DNA of 64,000 nt from Lyophyllum atratum. Taxonomy: Eukaryota > Basidiomycota > Agaricomycetes > Agaricales > Lyophyllaceae. The notes under the pieces are model-generated. The model was not told where the DNA came from, searched no databases, and saw only the letters and a list, made by a program, of their open reading frames with translations. A program made the translations under genes and the position numbers. Positions 1 through 9,875 of the stretch are shown one piece after another. Where the stretch lies: the NCBI GenBank assembly GCA_014905825.1, contig JACGCN010000046.1, forward strand, positions 186,001 through 250,000, given 5' to 3'. Position 1 is the first letter of the stretch, and each line of letters begins with the position of its first letter.

Positions 1-38
1 ATAGATAAGTACAGGGAAATGACAAGGCCCACCCAGTC

Positions 39-705
39 TCAGAGCGTAAGGTTATACTCGTACTCGTTGCCGCCACTCTGGGCGATCCAAAGTACAATAG
101 CTGAGAGCATGAGCGCGATATTTTGCGAAACGTTCGCGTAACCGTAGTATGTAAATTGTTCGGGATATCCGTTGAGGATATATTTGAGGATCAACACGGT
201 CTACGGAGTCGGTGTGATGAGTATAAAGTCCATATGAAGACCTTCTGTCCACTTACCACGCTCCCGGCAAGCCCGCCAGCCATAAGTGCGAATCCGATGA
301 ACAGGCTCAATCTCGCCCTCCACACCGCCCTAGAGTCTCCAAAGCCTTCGTCTCCGCGAACTCGATCCTTGTCAATGATGGTGATGACCAGGTATCCCAG
401 AAGCGAACAGATGCCAGGTATCCAGTCCACGAAGGATACGTGAACAGGGGGCGGAGTGTCCGGCTGCCCCCATGGCGAACGTGCATGCGCTGACAACACA
501 GCAGCGTCCAAGAATGTCCAATTTGCTAGCGCGAACTTCGAGCTCGTCGTCAGTTCTGACCGGAGTCACCAATGGTTTCGGCTTTACTCACCAGAGCGCC
601 GGCCAGGTAAACGCCAACCGTTCGACGATGCTTCCCAAGCGAAATTTCAGGGAAGGGGTTCAAGCAGACCCTGCGGGGATCGTAGTTTGCTCGTGGCAGC
701 GACAT
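39..705 (-). CDS. VPS68: TMEM50 / Vps68-type (UPF0220) small membrane protein
   Basis: Three exons on the minus strand (705-592, 535-257, 200-39) splice in phase 0 to 184 residues. Four hydrophobic segments are visible: near residues 31-56 (VGVYLAGAL followed by FALANWTFLDAAV), around WIPGICSLLGYLVITII, in LSLFIGFALMAGGLAGSV and in ALMLSAIVLWIAQ. The motif DKDRVRGDEGFGDSRAVWRAR between segments 2 and 3 is what I recognise from fungal members of the TMEM50/UPF0220 family, whose yeast member Vps68 acts with Vps55 in endosome-to-vacuole sorting. Length fits the family. The start at MSLPRANYD is the only ATG giving a continuous first exon. The assignment to the family is firm; orthology to Vps68 itself is inferred. 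Confidence 0.85.
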
Positions 706-2321
706 TGTTGGGAAGAGCCTCGTAGTCGTCGGCTGCGGCGATGAGGGAAATGGGTGTTGTGACTGTGATGGTGACAACACAGTGGTGACAGTTGACGGGC
801 CGTGTGAATTTCGGCCGGAGTCTTCCACGTTAACTTGCGTTTCTGTTTCAACCCGTATGGATATCGGAAGGGGCGGTGGTCTGGCGCGATTGAATAGTGG
901 CATAGTGGGTGGTAAATGGAGGAACAAACTCTACTCAACGAACTCTTCGATCCGATAATAGAGGTGACGTTGACAATTCCTCCGTACAGTTCTCTGACGG
1001 CAATCACCATTGCCAGGACTTCTCTAAATTTTTCCTGACGTTGAGGTGTACACAGTACATGTAAACCTCCACGTGCAAATCCTGGAGGGCCTCTCTGATT
1101 GAACTTGGAGCTCTTGGGGTCTGTCGACCTTTACCTTCCCCTGGAGTCCCCTGGCCATTGCTTCCCGCAATTGAAAGCAAGGATTCATCATTCATGCGTC
1201 CAACCGGACACGAAGGCTGATGGAAATTGATTATACCACCTTGCTAGGACGTTGCAACAAGAACTAACAAGAAGCGCCGAAAAAACTCTGCCGACTTTCG
1301 CGGTCTCAACTGGCCCAATTCATCGGAATAACACCTCCCCGCTTTTCGAAGACGGCTGCACCAGATATATGTTGGACACGACAGATAAGTTATAACTTTG
1401 GTACAAAGGAATCACCAGGGTTCAACTTGCCAGCATCAACCTTCCGATTTACAGTTGGTCCCACTTGCATCATCGTCTCTTGACATGGATAACGCTCATC
1501 TGTATGCTCGATCCTGGAACTCAGTCTGACTCTGGCCCCAGATCTCACTACCTAACTTCTAGAGCAATGTCAATCGCGCCGAGTTCTCGATAGGACCCGC
1601 ATCATCATATGACCCAAGCCCACTGCCTTAACGTCTTGAGTTTGGGCAATACAATCGTCGAGAAGCCATCTTTAACGTTCTCTGTATGCTGTCATCTCAG
1701 CACAACTTATGTCCCGAGATCTCCGTCCGTTCTTACTCCAGTATGAATCTGACATAGACGTAAGTAGCAGAACTCATCGTACTGTGACGACACCAGATCC
1801 AGCGTCGCGCAGGACGGCGGCAGCGGCACTCCCTGCCCCAAGTGCACCCAGAGCGCCGGATTCTCGGCTGCTCAGAGAGCGACGTGTTGTACGCAGTGCA
1901 GGATCCTACCGAATGCGAACATTCTTGGTGTCGGCTTTGTGAACCCCGGTGCACCGAGGACGTTGATCGAGGCGATGACGACGGATTTCGGAGTACTGTA
2001 ACATGAGTTCTCGCTCCTGTTCCTGATGAGGCTTGAAATAAATTAAAATAATCGCTCTCACTAGTCCCCGACGCGTAGTTTGATGGGAACTCGGCCTTTC
2101 TTTCCTCGGCCTTCATTTCTTCCTTCCTGCTTCCGATCCATCCTGTGATTTTTTGGCCAGACCTACATGCGTCAAAAACAATGAAAGCACTGTACTACGG
2201 CCTTGTGGACACTTGTTCCATCTTTGACTCTTCGTCCTTTATAGCCGCAAATTGCAATACTCCATCCTTGGAATTCTTGCCAGTAATTGTACCGTTTCCT
2301 GGTTACACAAAAGGTAAAAGA
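706..2321. other. Intergenic, no supported gene
   Basis: Upstream of the TMEM50-like gene I see no conserved protein, RNA or repeat. Overlapping open frames near 1709-2116 exist on both strands but resemble nothing I know and lack splice-consistent extensions. Confidence 0.5.
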
Positions 2322-2415
2322 TGAGTCGACCCAGGTTCGAACTGAGGACCTTCTGTGCACAACGCAGTCCCCTTTTATGTTAGACAGATGCGATAACCAG
2401 CTACGCCATCGACCC
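2322..2415 (-). tRNA. tRNA-Val(AAC), intron-containing, copy 1
   Basis: Read on the minus strand the gene begins GGGTCGATGGCGTAGC and ends with the matching acceptor strand TCGACTC plus discriminator A. The anticodon stem TCTGT/ACAGA closes a loop with anticodon AAC. The T arm contains the B-box GTTCGAACC. A 20-nt intron interrupts the loop one base 3' of the anticodon, the canonical position. A TTTT run follows within about 10 nt as the Pol III terminator. Mature bases are identical to the copy at 3090-3183. Confidence 0.9.
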
Positions 2416-3089
2416 CTGTATGACAGAAAAGGCAGTTGCTCTTCACCGGGGCTATCTTTTTTACTCTCTAGCCGCCGTCCTGCAGAACCTCTGAAAGAAA
2501 CCGTAAGTATAAGTCTCATGCCAAGGAAGAATCAACGCTCTCGACTACGACGGCGTTCTACAGATCCACTCAAGCTGCCCTCGTTATCGGGGAACCTTGT
2601 CAAAGCACGACACTCCAAGTCCTGAGTGGATTTTTGTCCGAAAGAATTGTCCGGCCATCCCTGACGTACGAGTAGATAATTCGACGGCAGCAATGTTCAA
2701 GATCTCAATTGCCTATGCGCACATCCTGGAGCAGCGATCGGGCAACCAAGCCCATCCACCTCGTAAATTTACGTAGAGTCCCTTGAAAGTCGAACGACTA
2801 TCGTATAGTCCTTGAGCCTACCTGTTGTCCTGGAGAAGAACGACTCGCCGGTATGTGTTGCGCAGGAATTATACAGCTTTCCGCCGTGATTCTTCCTTTC
2901 CTTCAACTTTCCTTCTTCCTTTAGTAGACCTATGTTCGTCGTCTTTATCGCTGCTCATGTCTTGTATGCAGGCAAGCGCAGCTTGTAAAGTTGTGCTTCA
3001 ATCAATGATGGACCATATAGTAGTACTACTAGTAGTAGTAGTTACTAGTAGTGACGAGCTTGTGCATCGTTCACGCACAAAGCAAAACA
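2416..3089. other. Spacer between two tRNA-Val genes
   Basis: No gene recognised. It contains a short imperfect TAG/TAC trinucleotide tract near 3018-3055. Confidence 0.5.
3018..3055. repeat. Imperfect TAG/TAC trinucleotide microsatellite
   Basis: A run of alternating TAG, TAC and ACT triplets is visible directly; the tract is interrupted and short. Confidence 0.6.
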
Positions 3090-3183
3090 TGAGTCGACCC
3101 AGGTTCGAACTGAGGACCTTCTGTGAAGCATGAGGCGATCACCAATGTTAGACAGATGCGATAACCAGCTACGCCATCGACCC
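3090..3183 (-). tRNA. tRNA-Val(AAC), intron-containing, copy 2
   Basis: Same strand and identical mature sequence as the copy at 2322-2415, including acceptor stem, AAC anticodon and B-box. The 20-nt intron sits at the same place but its sequence is unrelated to that of copy 1. A TTTT terminator follows directly on the minus strand. The pair probably arose by local duplication with free drift of the intron. Confidence 0.9.
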
Positions 3184-6100
3184 ATGCGTCTTAGCATTCC
3201 TTCCTGCCATCCGAACATTTTGTATGATACTTTTCACGGGATGGTGCAGCTGGTAAGGGCACTAGGAACGTCGCCCATCCCTTAGCTGTTCATACTGGGT
3301 TCAGCAAATTCGAGCATGTCAATGAGGCCGTGGAAGGGGTGCGCTTGAGTACACCTTTGGCTGGGTTGGCCATGGGTTGGGCTTCGAGGTCCAAGCTGAG
3401 GTCTGGCATGGTCGAGTACGTAGTGTGGAAGGTGATTCGACAGTCTGACTTTATTTGGAGTGGCAAGCAGAGGACGGTATGTCCGCGGGAAAAGGCATGG
3501 TCGTGAAACCGGGCCATGCACAAATTCGACACGAAAATGTGGTCGAGAGAAAAGGCATTGGAGTGTAATAACCGACAGCATAGTCCTCAATACTTCTTCC
3601 AGAAGATCCTTCCAGAATATCCTTTCCGTAAACTGTAGAAGCCCTTGCGGTCTAGATTTCGGCCACTCGGGATGAGTCCCTTCGTATCAGGCACTACGAG
3701 CGCTCACAGGTGTATCCGATAATAGCAATATGTTGCAATCGTATCAAAGACATGATTCGTCACGTTTCGACTCAAGCCTCAGATCATGATCCAAGGTCAC
3801 CGCGTACCGATATGGAGAGAGCGTAAGCCTAGCAACGTTTCTTCCGAGTCAAAAACGGAAAACGGCAGGAGAAAGATTCCGGCCGGGACTGTTGAGGTCG
3901 AGAGCGCGAATGCATCTCGCATGAGGTTCGTCATGACTCACACATCATGACGCGATACCACCCACCGGTGTTCCAATCTCCTTGATATAATGCGTCTGCC
4001 ATTCAGCCCCGCTACGCTGCAACTGTGGATAATCACATACTGTCGGCGCTAACATATCCCGACGCACCAGCGACCCAGGTTTAGGTACCATCGCAGGCCC
4101 ACAATGATTCGGATAATCATTCTTTTTTTCGTGCACTGCTGGGACTTCACGTTGCATTTTAATTTATATTTGCATGATGATGATTTGTATGTCCACTCAC
4201 CTATATACTCGATGGCGGGCATCGTACTCCCTCTCGTCGCATCGCGAACCAGGCTCCAACAACACTGAGACCACCGCCCGGTCCTCATCTGCATCGATAG
4301 GAGCACTGCAGATCATCTCGTATCAGGTATGTACGGATCCATCGACGATATACACCGTCAGCCTCATATCGACCTCATCACCGTTCCTACCACGGTCCAA
4401 ATCCGTATTCGTCACCATTGATAGAGCCCTCGCCCGACAAGCCGCCTCGTAACCAGCGAAGACGGAGGTCGTGCTTCTGGTACGATGACGCGGATGACTA
4501 TGATGATCACTCCTAACGGAAAATCATGACCGTCGCAGTGTTCGCTGATTATGCGTCGACGCTCCGCCTGTCCATGACCAGGCGCAGCCACAATATTGTC
4601 GTCCGGCTATCTGTCTCAGAAAATAACCCTGGAAGCGACCGAGAACACGGGCGCTTGCAGCCCACTTCAATTCACATACACAGAGGCTCGTAGCGCGAAG
4701 CCGATCTTGCTAGACGGAGACGCGCACTTGCGGTTGATGTTAGATCACGATGGGTTGAATTGACGTAGATTGGTGGGGTCATCTCTTCATCCCCTCCCTA
4801 GCCCTCTCCCTCCCCATCATCATCATCATCGTTGTCGTCGTCGTCGTCGTTGTCGTCATCATCATACCACCCTCTAGATCGGCGTGCGGGAACGCGGAAA
4901 GCATGACTCAGCGATGATAGTCGGGGAAACATCATGATCATACCCGTAGCCATACCCACACGTACACCAGTGTCTCCTGATTCCTCCTGCTTCCAAGATC
5001 CGGCGAAGGATGCGCCGGATGCTGATGCTATAGCCTTCGCTCCCTCTTGTCTTGGAATACAACAGATAGAGGGGGGGTGATGACGGTGACTATGATTCTC
5101 AAAGCACAGGAACCCAACGTCGAAAGAAGGAGAAGAAGAACTTGCTGCGCGCCCACAAACGAAAGCGCAAGACAACGAGGCTCGCGAGTGTGTCCAAGCC
5201 CTTGTGCGCATTATAACGGAACGAAGACCACCCAAGCCCAGGCACTCAGGAGGCGATGCAGGTAACCGTGATCCTCGAGTTCGATCATGATCGTTGGGAT
5301 CCGCGGTGTCAGGCCTGCTTGTTTTCTGACTCGGATATGGGTGGGCCCACTACTAATACTACTATTGAGTACGATAGGGTTGAGAAAGATTCATCGTTTA
5401 AAGTTTTCAAAAGCTGTGCGTACATGATTTTGGTGGACTCATCATAAAAACCATCAAGAGACGCCGAGCCGATGCGGGACCTCCATATTAGTTGGGGTGA
5501 TAGAGATGGAGGAGGACCGCGAACCCATCGCCTATCGTTTCTTGTTCTGTCCTTGTTGATGATAACATAGCCTACAGCCTGAGGTGGTTGCCAGCGATGA
5601 CGCGCGCAATTATTCCCCAACGAGTCGCAAATATGGACCCACAGTGTACGCTGTGCACGTCTCCAAGCGACGACTAGAGTACGAGGGTGCTTGAGCCTTG
5701 GAGAGCGAAAGGTGCAATTTGCGGAACAAGGCCAAATTTCGGGGCGCGTGGTCGGATGGAATCTTTTTGGTGGGGCGCTTGATGCAGACCCGGAACTTGG
5801 AAGGCCGCGCTTCGCTGAATTGAGTAAGATTCCGGCGGAGGTGGGGTCGCGAGTAAGGCGCCGGAGTTGGCGAGTTATGGTGAGATTGACGCATGAGCTC
5901 ATCAGTTTTTCTCACAGGGCAGCCAGGTTTGCCGGGATGCGACAGGTGCTTCAACTTGGTTTCGTTATGGGTGTGGTTTGGGGCTGGGTGGTTGGGCCGT
6001 AGATGGGAAGAACTCCGTTTGTCAGAAAGGAGGGCTAACTGGTCCATAGCTGGTCCATAGCGAGAGGAGGAGGAGACATGTTCGACCGCAGACACTATGC

Positions 6101-6540
6101 AAAGACTTCCGGATCACTGGCGATCATGGGACTCTGCGCCGGCGGACGATCATCTGATGGTCTTACAGCCACGTAGGGTCGAGCAGGCAGTCAGAATTTT
6201 CCAAGAGAACAAGACCGCATCGGAAGGGGAGGAGCGAAGATGAAGATAAACAAAGTTCCAAATCAGTCCACAAGGTAGTGGACGAAAGCAGAAACACGGT
6301 TCGCCCGAGACCCCATCAGCAGCTCCCCATCTCCCAACATCCTCCTGTTCGTTGGACACGCCTGTGCTGTGCGAATGCTTTAGTAGGCAACAGAGATGGA
6401 GAACAAGCTCACCAGATGGTTTCTAAGAGCAGAGGGTCCGGGGGAGGGGGAAGGGGAGAAGCGGATTTCGCATCAGAGATGGGTGATCGGGGTCCCTGAG
6501 GGTGCGAAGATGCCCTGATGATTGACCGAGGAGGGTGTGA
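3184..6540. other. Long gene-poor stretch
   Basis: Over 3 kb with no protein I can support. Open frames at 5309-6095 on the minus strand and 4798-5235 (ending in an Asp-rich tail coded by a microsatellite) show no family resemblance and no convincing intron structure. Confidence 0.5.
4813..4866. repeat. ATC/GTC trinucleotide microsatellite
   Basis: Consecutive CAT/ATC triplets pass into GTC/TCG triplets and back to ATC. In one minus frame it would encode poly-Asp, but that frame is not otherwise gene-like. Confidence 0.75.
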
Positions 6541-6547
6541 TATATAA
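6541..6547 (+). promoter_or_regulatory. TATA box of the HMG-box gene
   Basis: TATATAA lies 144 bases before the chosen ATG at 6691, and a pyrimidine-rich leader (CTTACCCTCC and similar) follows, as in many strongly transcribed fungal genes. Confidence 0.5.
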
Positions 6548-6690
6548 ACCAGCGAGAACAATAAGGCCCTTCCCCGTCCGCTTACCCTCCTTTTGTCCTC
6601 CTGCTTTAGGGAAACCACGGGTCTCTGTCACCCATCCCTCCAGCCACGTTTTTTGTTTGATCTTCACAGGAACTTATATACGACTCTGTC

Positions 6691-8381
6691 ATGCCTGCTG
6701 TACGTCTTTCGCGTAGGAGACGTTCATCGTTAGCCATCTGTGAGTCGCGATTAGAACACGAGGCTTGTGTGTAGGATTGACACTTACCCCAGTGACCTCG
6801 TTCAACCCCGTCAAAGCTGGGATTTATGGAATCGGACGCCCAGTGACGTTCGCGCCCAACGTGACGCCCGTGTCGTTCGTCGACCCTGATGCCTGCTCAT
6901 CCTCATCGACACCCGAGCCTGGCTCGCCCACGTCCGCCATCTTCCCACCCTCAGAGACACCGGCGCCGCCGCCAACGCGGAGACGGGTACCGCCGGGCAA
7001 GCGCCGTTCGATGGGTTACATTCCGAGACCGCCGAACGCCTTCATGCTCTTCCGCGCCGATTTCGTGCGTCAGAAGCATGTCCCGGGGACGATAGAGACC
7101 AACCATGGGTCGCTCTCCAAAATCATCGGTGAGCATTTCGGCTCTCATACCTTGTATTGCCGTGCTTACTCGTACCCAGGCAACTGCTGGCGAGCACTAC
7201 CTCTGGAGGAGAAAAAGGTGTGGGAAGTCAAGGCCAAGCACGCAAAGGCGGAGCACAAGGCGCGGTATCCCGAGTATCGTTTCCGCCCCGTGCACAACAA
7301 GAACAAGGAGAAGAAGAAGGAGAAGCCCGTCACGACCGTAGAAGACGAACGCCGCTGCGAAGAGGTCGCACAGCTCTTACTCGAAGGCAAGAAGGGTGAC
7401 GAGCTCGCTGCCGCCGTCCGCAGCCTCGACCTCATGCGCGCGGACACACCGGTCCGCGCCCCACTCTTCCAACACCGTCGTTCCTCGTCGGTGCCCCTTC
7501 CAAACGACTTCTACCCCCACCATTTCGGCGACATCGCTCTCCCGACTGCCCCGTTTATGTCGTCGCTCCCTCCGTCCCAGCGAAACTCCCTGGCGTGGCA
7601 ACAGCAGCGCATGATGCTCGGCAACCGCCGCGCCTCCAGCGCCCGCCCGGCCATGCTCAACCGCTCCTGGACGATGCCCATGCCGTCCATGCTTCAACGC
7701 GACGAATCCCCCCTCCTCGAGGTCGATACGTCCCTCTTCAACCCGAGCTTCCTAGAAGGCGCGGGCTCTAGCTTCTCCTTTCCTGGCATGTACAACGACG
7801 ACCAGTTCAACCCGAACATGAATATGAACATGAACATGACCCACCAGCAGCACCATCACGACCAAAACGCATTCGGACCCCTAGACAACATCGCCCCTCA
7901 CGAAACGTTCCACCAAAACCACAACATGTACTCCACCGCCTCCGCGTCCTCCTCCCTCCCCGAGCTCGACCCGCTCTCCTCCTGGATGCACGCCGACTCC
8001 ACGTACGCGTCGCAGTCCCAGCCGACCGACCAGTCCTCCCACCCCTCCACAGCGTACTCCGGCTCCCCCACCCCCTCCGAAGCCCCGATCCTCCACGCGC
8101 CCCAGCCCCAGTCCGCACCGGGCACGAACACGGTGTTCACGGACATGTGGAAGGAGTTCGGGAGCGGGTCGTTCACCAGTGATCCGCATCAGGGGTACGC
8201 GGTCGAGGCGGGGCTGGGGCTGGACTTCGACCCGATGGCGGCGCAGGAGGTCGAGCTGGGGATGGGGTGTCAGCTTCAGGGCCAGCAGCAGGGCTTGGAG
8301 AGCTTGTTCCAGCCGAGCGGAATGTTTGGGGAGGGGTTTGGGGGGGAGCATTATGATATGGCGGGGATGATGCGTGCTTAG
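6691..8381 (+). CDS. HMG-box transcription factor, first copy
   Basis: Exons 6691-6739, 6793-7128 and 7180-8381 join to 528 residues starting MPAVRLSRRRRSS. An HMG box of the MATA/Rox1-like sequence-specific type runs from about residue 93 to 165 (YIPRPPNAFMLFRADF, then SLSKIIGNCWRALPLEEK, then KYP-like RYPEYRFRP). A basic tail (NKNKEKKKEK) follows. The remaining 350 residues are low-complexity, rich in Pro, Ser, Gln, Met-Asn and acidic stretches, as expected of a trans-activation region. The second intron is 51 nt, has no stop and lies inside the HMG box, so the unspliced message stays open. The start is set by the spliced first exon, since the long open frame itself has no upstream ATG. It is a nuclear DNA-binding regulator; targets cannot be inferred. 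Confidence 0.88.
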
Positions 8382-9170
8382 GCTCTCGCGTCCCTCTTTC
8401 GTTTGCTTTTTGCGTTTGCGCTTCACGACTCGGACTCTCCGCTTCTGCCTATACTACCCTACCCCAACGCACAGCGTGCCTCTTGTCTTTTTTAATCATC
8501 GTTCATCGTTCCCCGTCTTGATATCGCATCCCCCCACCCAACTGTAGCCTTATCGCGTGATATATACCTCTGTAGCCTTTTTGTGACCCTCGTTTGTGTT
8601 CGTTGCTGTTTCTATATCTTACACCCACTCCCCTCTTCTTCCCCTCCCTGTCCTCTCGTCGCGTGCTGTGTGGTATCTATTACTATTGTATTTTTATATT
8701 TCGTTGCTCGTACTCAATAAAAGCACTTGTTTGCATAGAGGGGTGGATGAGGAGGCTTAGAATCCGCCAACAAGTGCTATGTTCGAGCAAGTGAGGTGAC
8801 ACTTATGTCATTCTAGATCTGTTTTGTATTCACGAAGATTCATCTTGGTCCATTTAGTGACTTGGTGGATGTCAGGTCCCCTAGCACGCATATTCCGAGG
8901 GCTACCCTCTTACACCAGATTCTCCAAAACGAAGACTTACCCGTCGCCACTGAGCATGACAAATGGTCGACGGAGCAGGTGCAAGTCGTCCCTTTCTCAA
9001 TTCAAGCCGCTGGACATGCATGCTTTAATTTGTAGTACCGATAGCGCACCATATGTACCCGATTAGTCCTGACAGGCTGGTCGGCAATGGGCCGATACAT
9101 AGCTATCGGACAAAGGTATATGTAGGCATCAACATGAAACGGTGTTCGAGGTTGAAATTGCGTGATAGCA
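8382..9170. other. 3' flank of the HMG-box gene
   Basis: Pyrimidine-rich trailer with an AATAAA at 8716-8721 that could serve polyadenylation. No other feature recognised up to the APH remnant. Confidence 0.4.
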
Positions 9171-9875
9171 TTATGCCCTCCAACTCTCAAGCACCTCCAA
9201 CGACTTCGGGACATCGTCTTCTTCCCCTTCAAGCGCAGCTGATGGTCCAGGGCGGAGGTAAAAGGCACCATCGAACTCTGCAGGGTAGTAGCCGGCGTAC
9301 TCCCAGTCCAAGATGGCGGTTATCTTCAGCGTCGTCTCGTCGACCATGACGTTATATTGCGAGATATCATTGTGGCATAAAACGAACTCCGGCGTGGGCG
9401 CCTCGCGAAGTTTGAAAACCGCATCGCGGCCGGCGTGAGGCAAGGTCTTGCTAACACGGTAGGGCAGAATCACGTCACCCAAGAAGCTACCCATAGACTT
9501 CGACTTTATCGCGTGCATCTGCGCAACGTATCCCTCGAGCTCCTTGATAACTGAGCTTTCTTGTCCTCGGGAAGCTGTACCAGGGCCACACCCGGAACCA
9601 GGTCGGTGATGATGTAGTAGCGCCCGTGGTCTTCGAAGGCGCAGCGGATGTTTGGAGTGGGAATCGTGGTGCTGCTCTGGATATACCTGATGGCGGCGAC
9701 CTCGTTCTTCATCCTCTCCATAATCATGTAAGGAAGGATCAGATTCCCCGCTTGAGTAACGAGGTATTCGGACGGTGTGACGTTTCACTTGATGGACACG
9801 GAACCATTCACGTTTTCAAATTCGTAGTATTTCTTCTGCTCCGTAATGGCAAGACATCCCTCCTCCTCGATACGC
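9171..9875 (-). pseudogene. APH-family (aminoglycoside phosphotransferase-like) kinase, broken
   Basis: The C-terminal half carries the family's catalytic motif HxDxxxxN as HNDISQYN and the metal-binding DWEYAGYYP, so this is a member of the protein-kinase-like APH superfamily that fungi keep in many copies (small-molecule substrate unknown). The reading frame needs at least two corrections. A TGA at 9785-9787 interrupts an otherwise continuous stretch (VNGSVSIK, stop, NVTPSEYLVTQAGNLILPY). A one-base shift near 9551-9556 separates LPEDKKA from VIKELEGYVAQMHAIK. No intron boundary explains either break. The N-terminal part is missing or unrecognisable past a TAG near 9876. I regard it as a pseudogene. 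Confidence 0.75.

Noticed and set aside
4798..5235. 145-codon minus frame ending in poly-Asp
   Set aside because: The acidic tail is just the translated trinucleotide microsatellite and the rest has no family resemblance.
5309..6095. Two overlapping minus frames of 197 and 161 codons
   Set aside because: No ATG-consistent gene structure, no motif, and both overlap in different frames.
6765..6792. Upstream extension of the HMG-box open frame as coding sequence
   Set aside because: It has no ATG and lies in a 53-nt intron with GTGAGT donor and CCCCAG acceptor; the first exon at 6691-6739 supplies the start.
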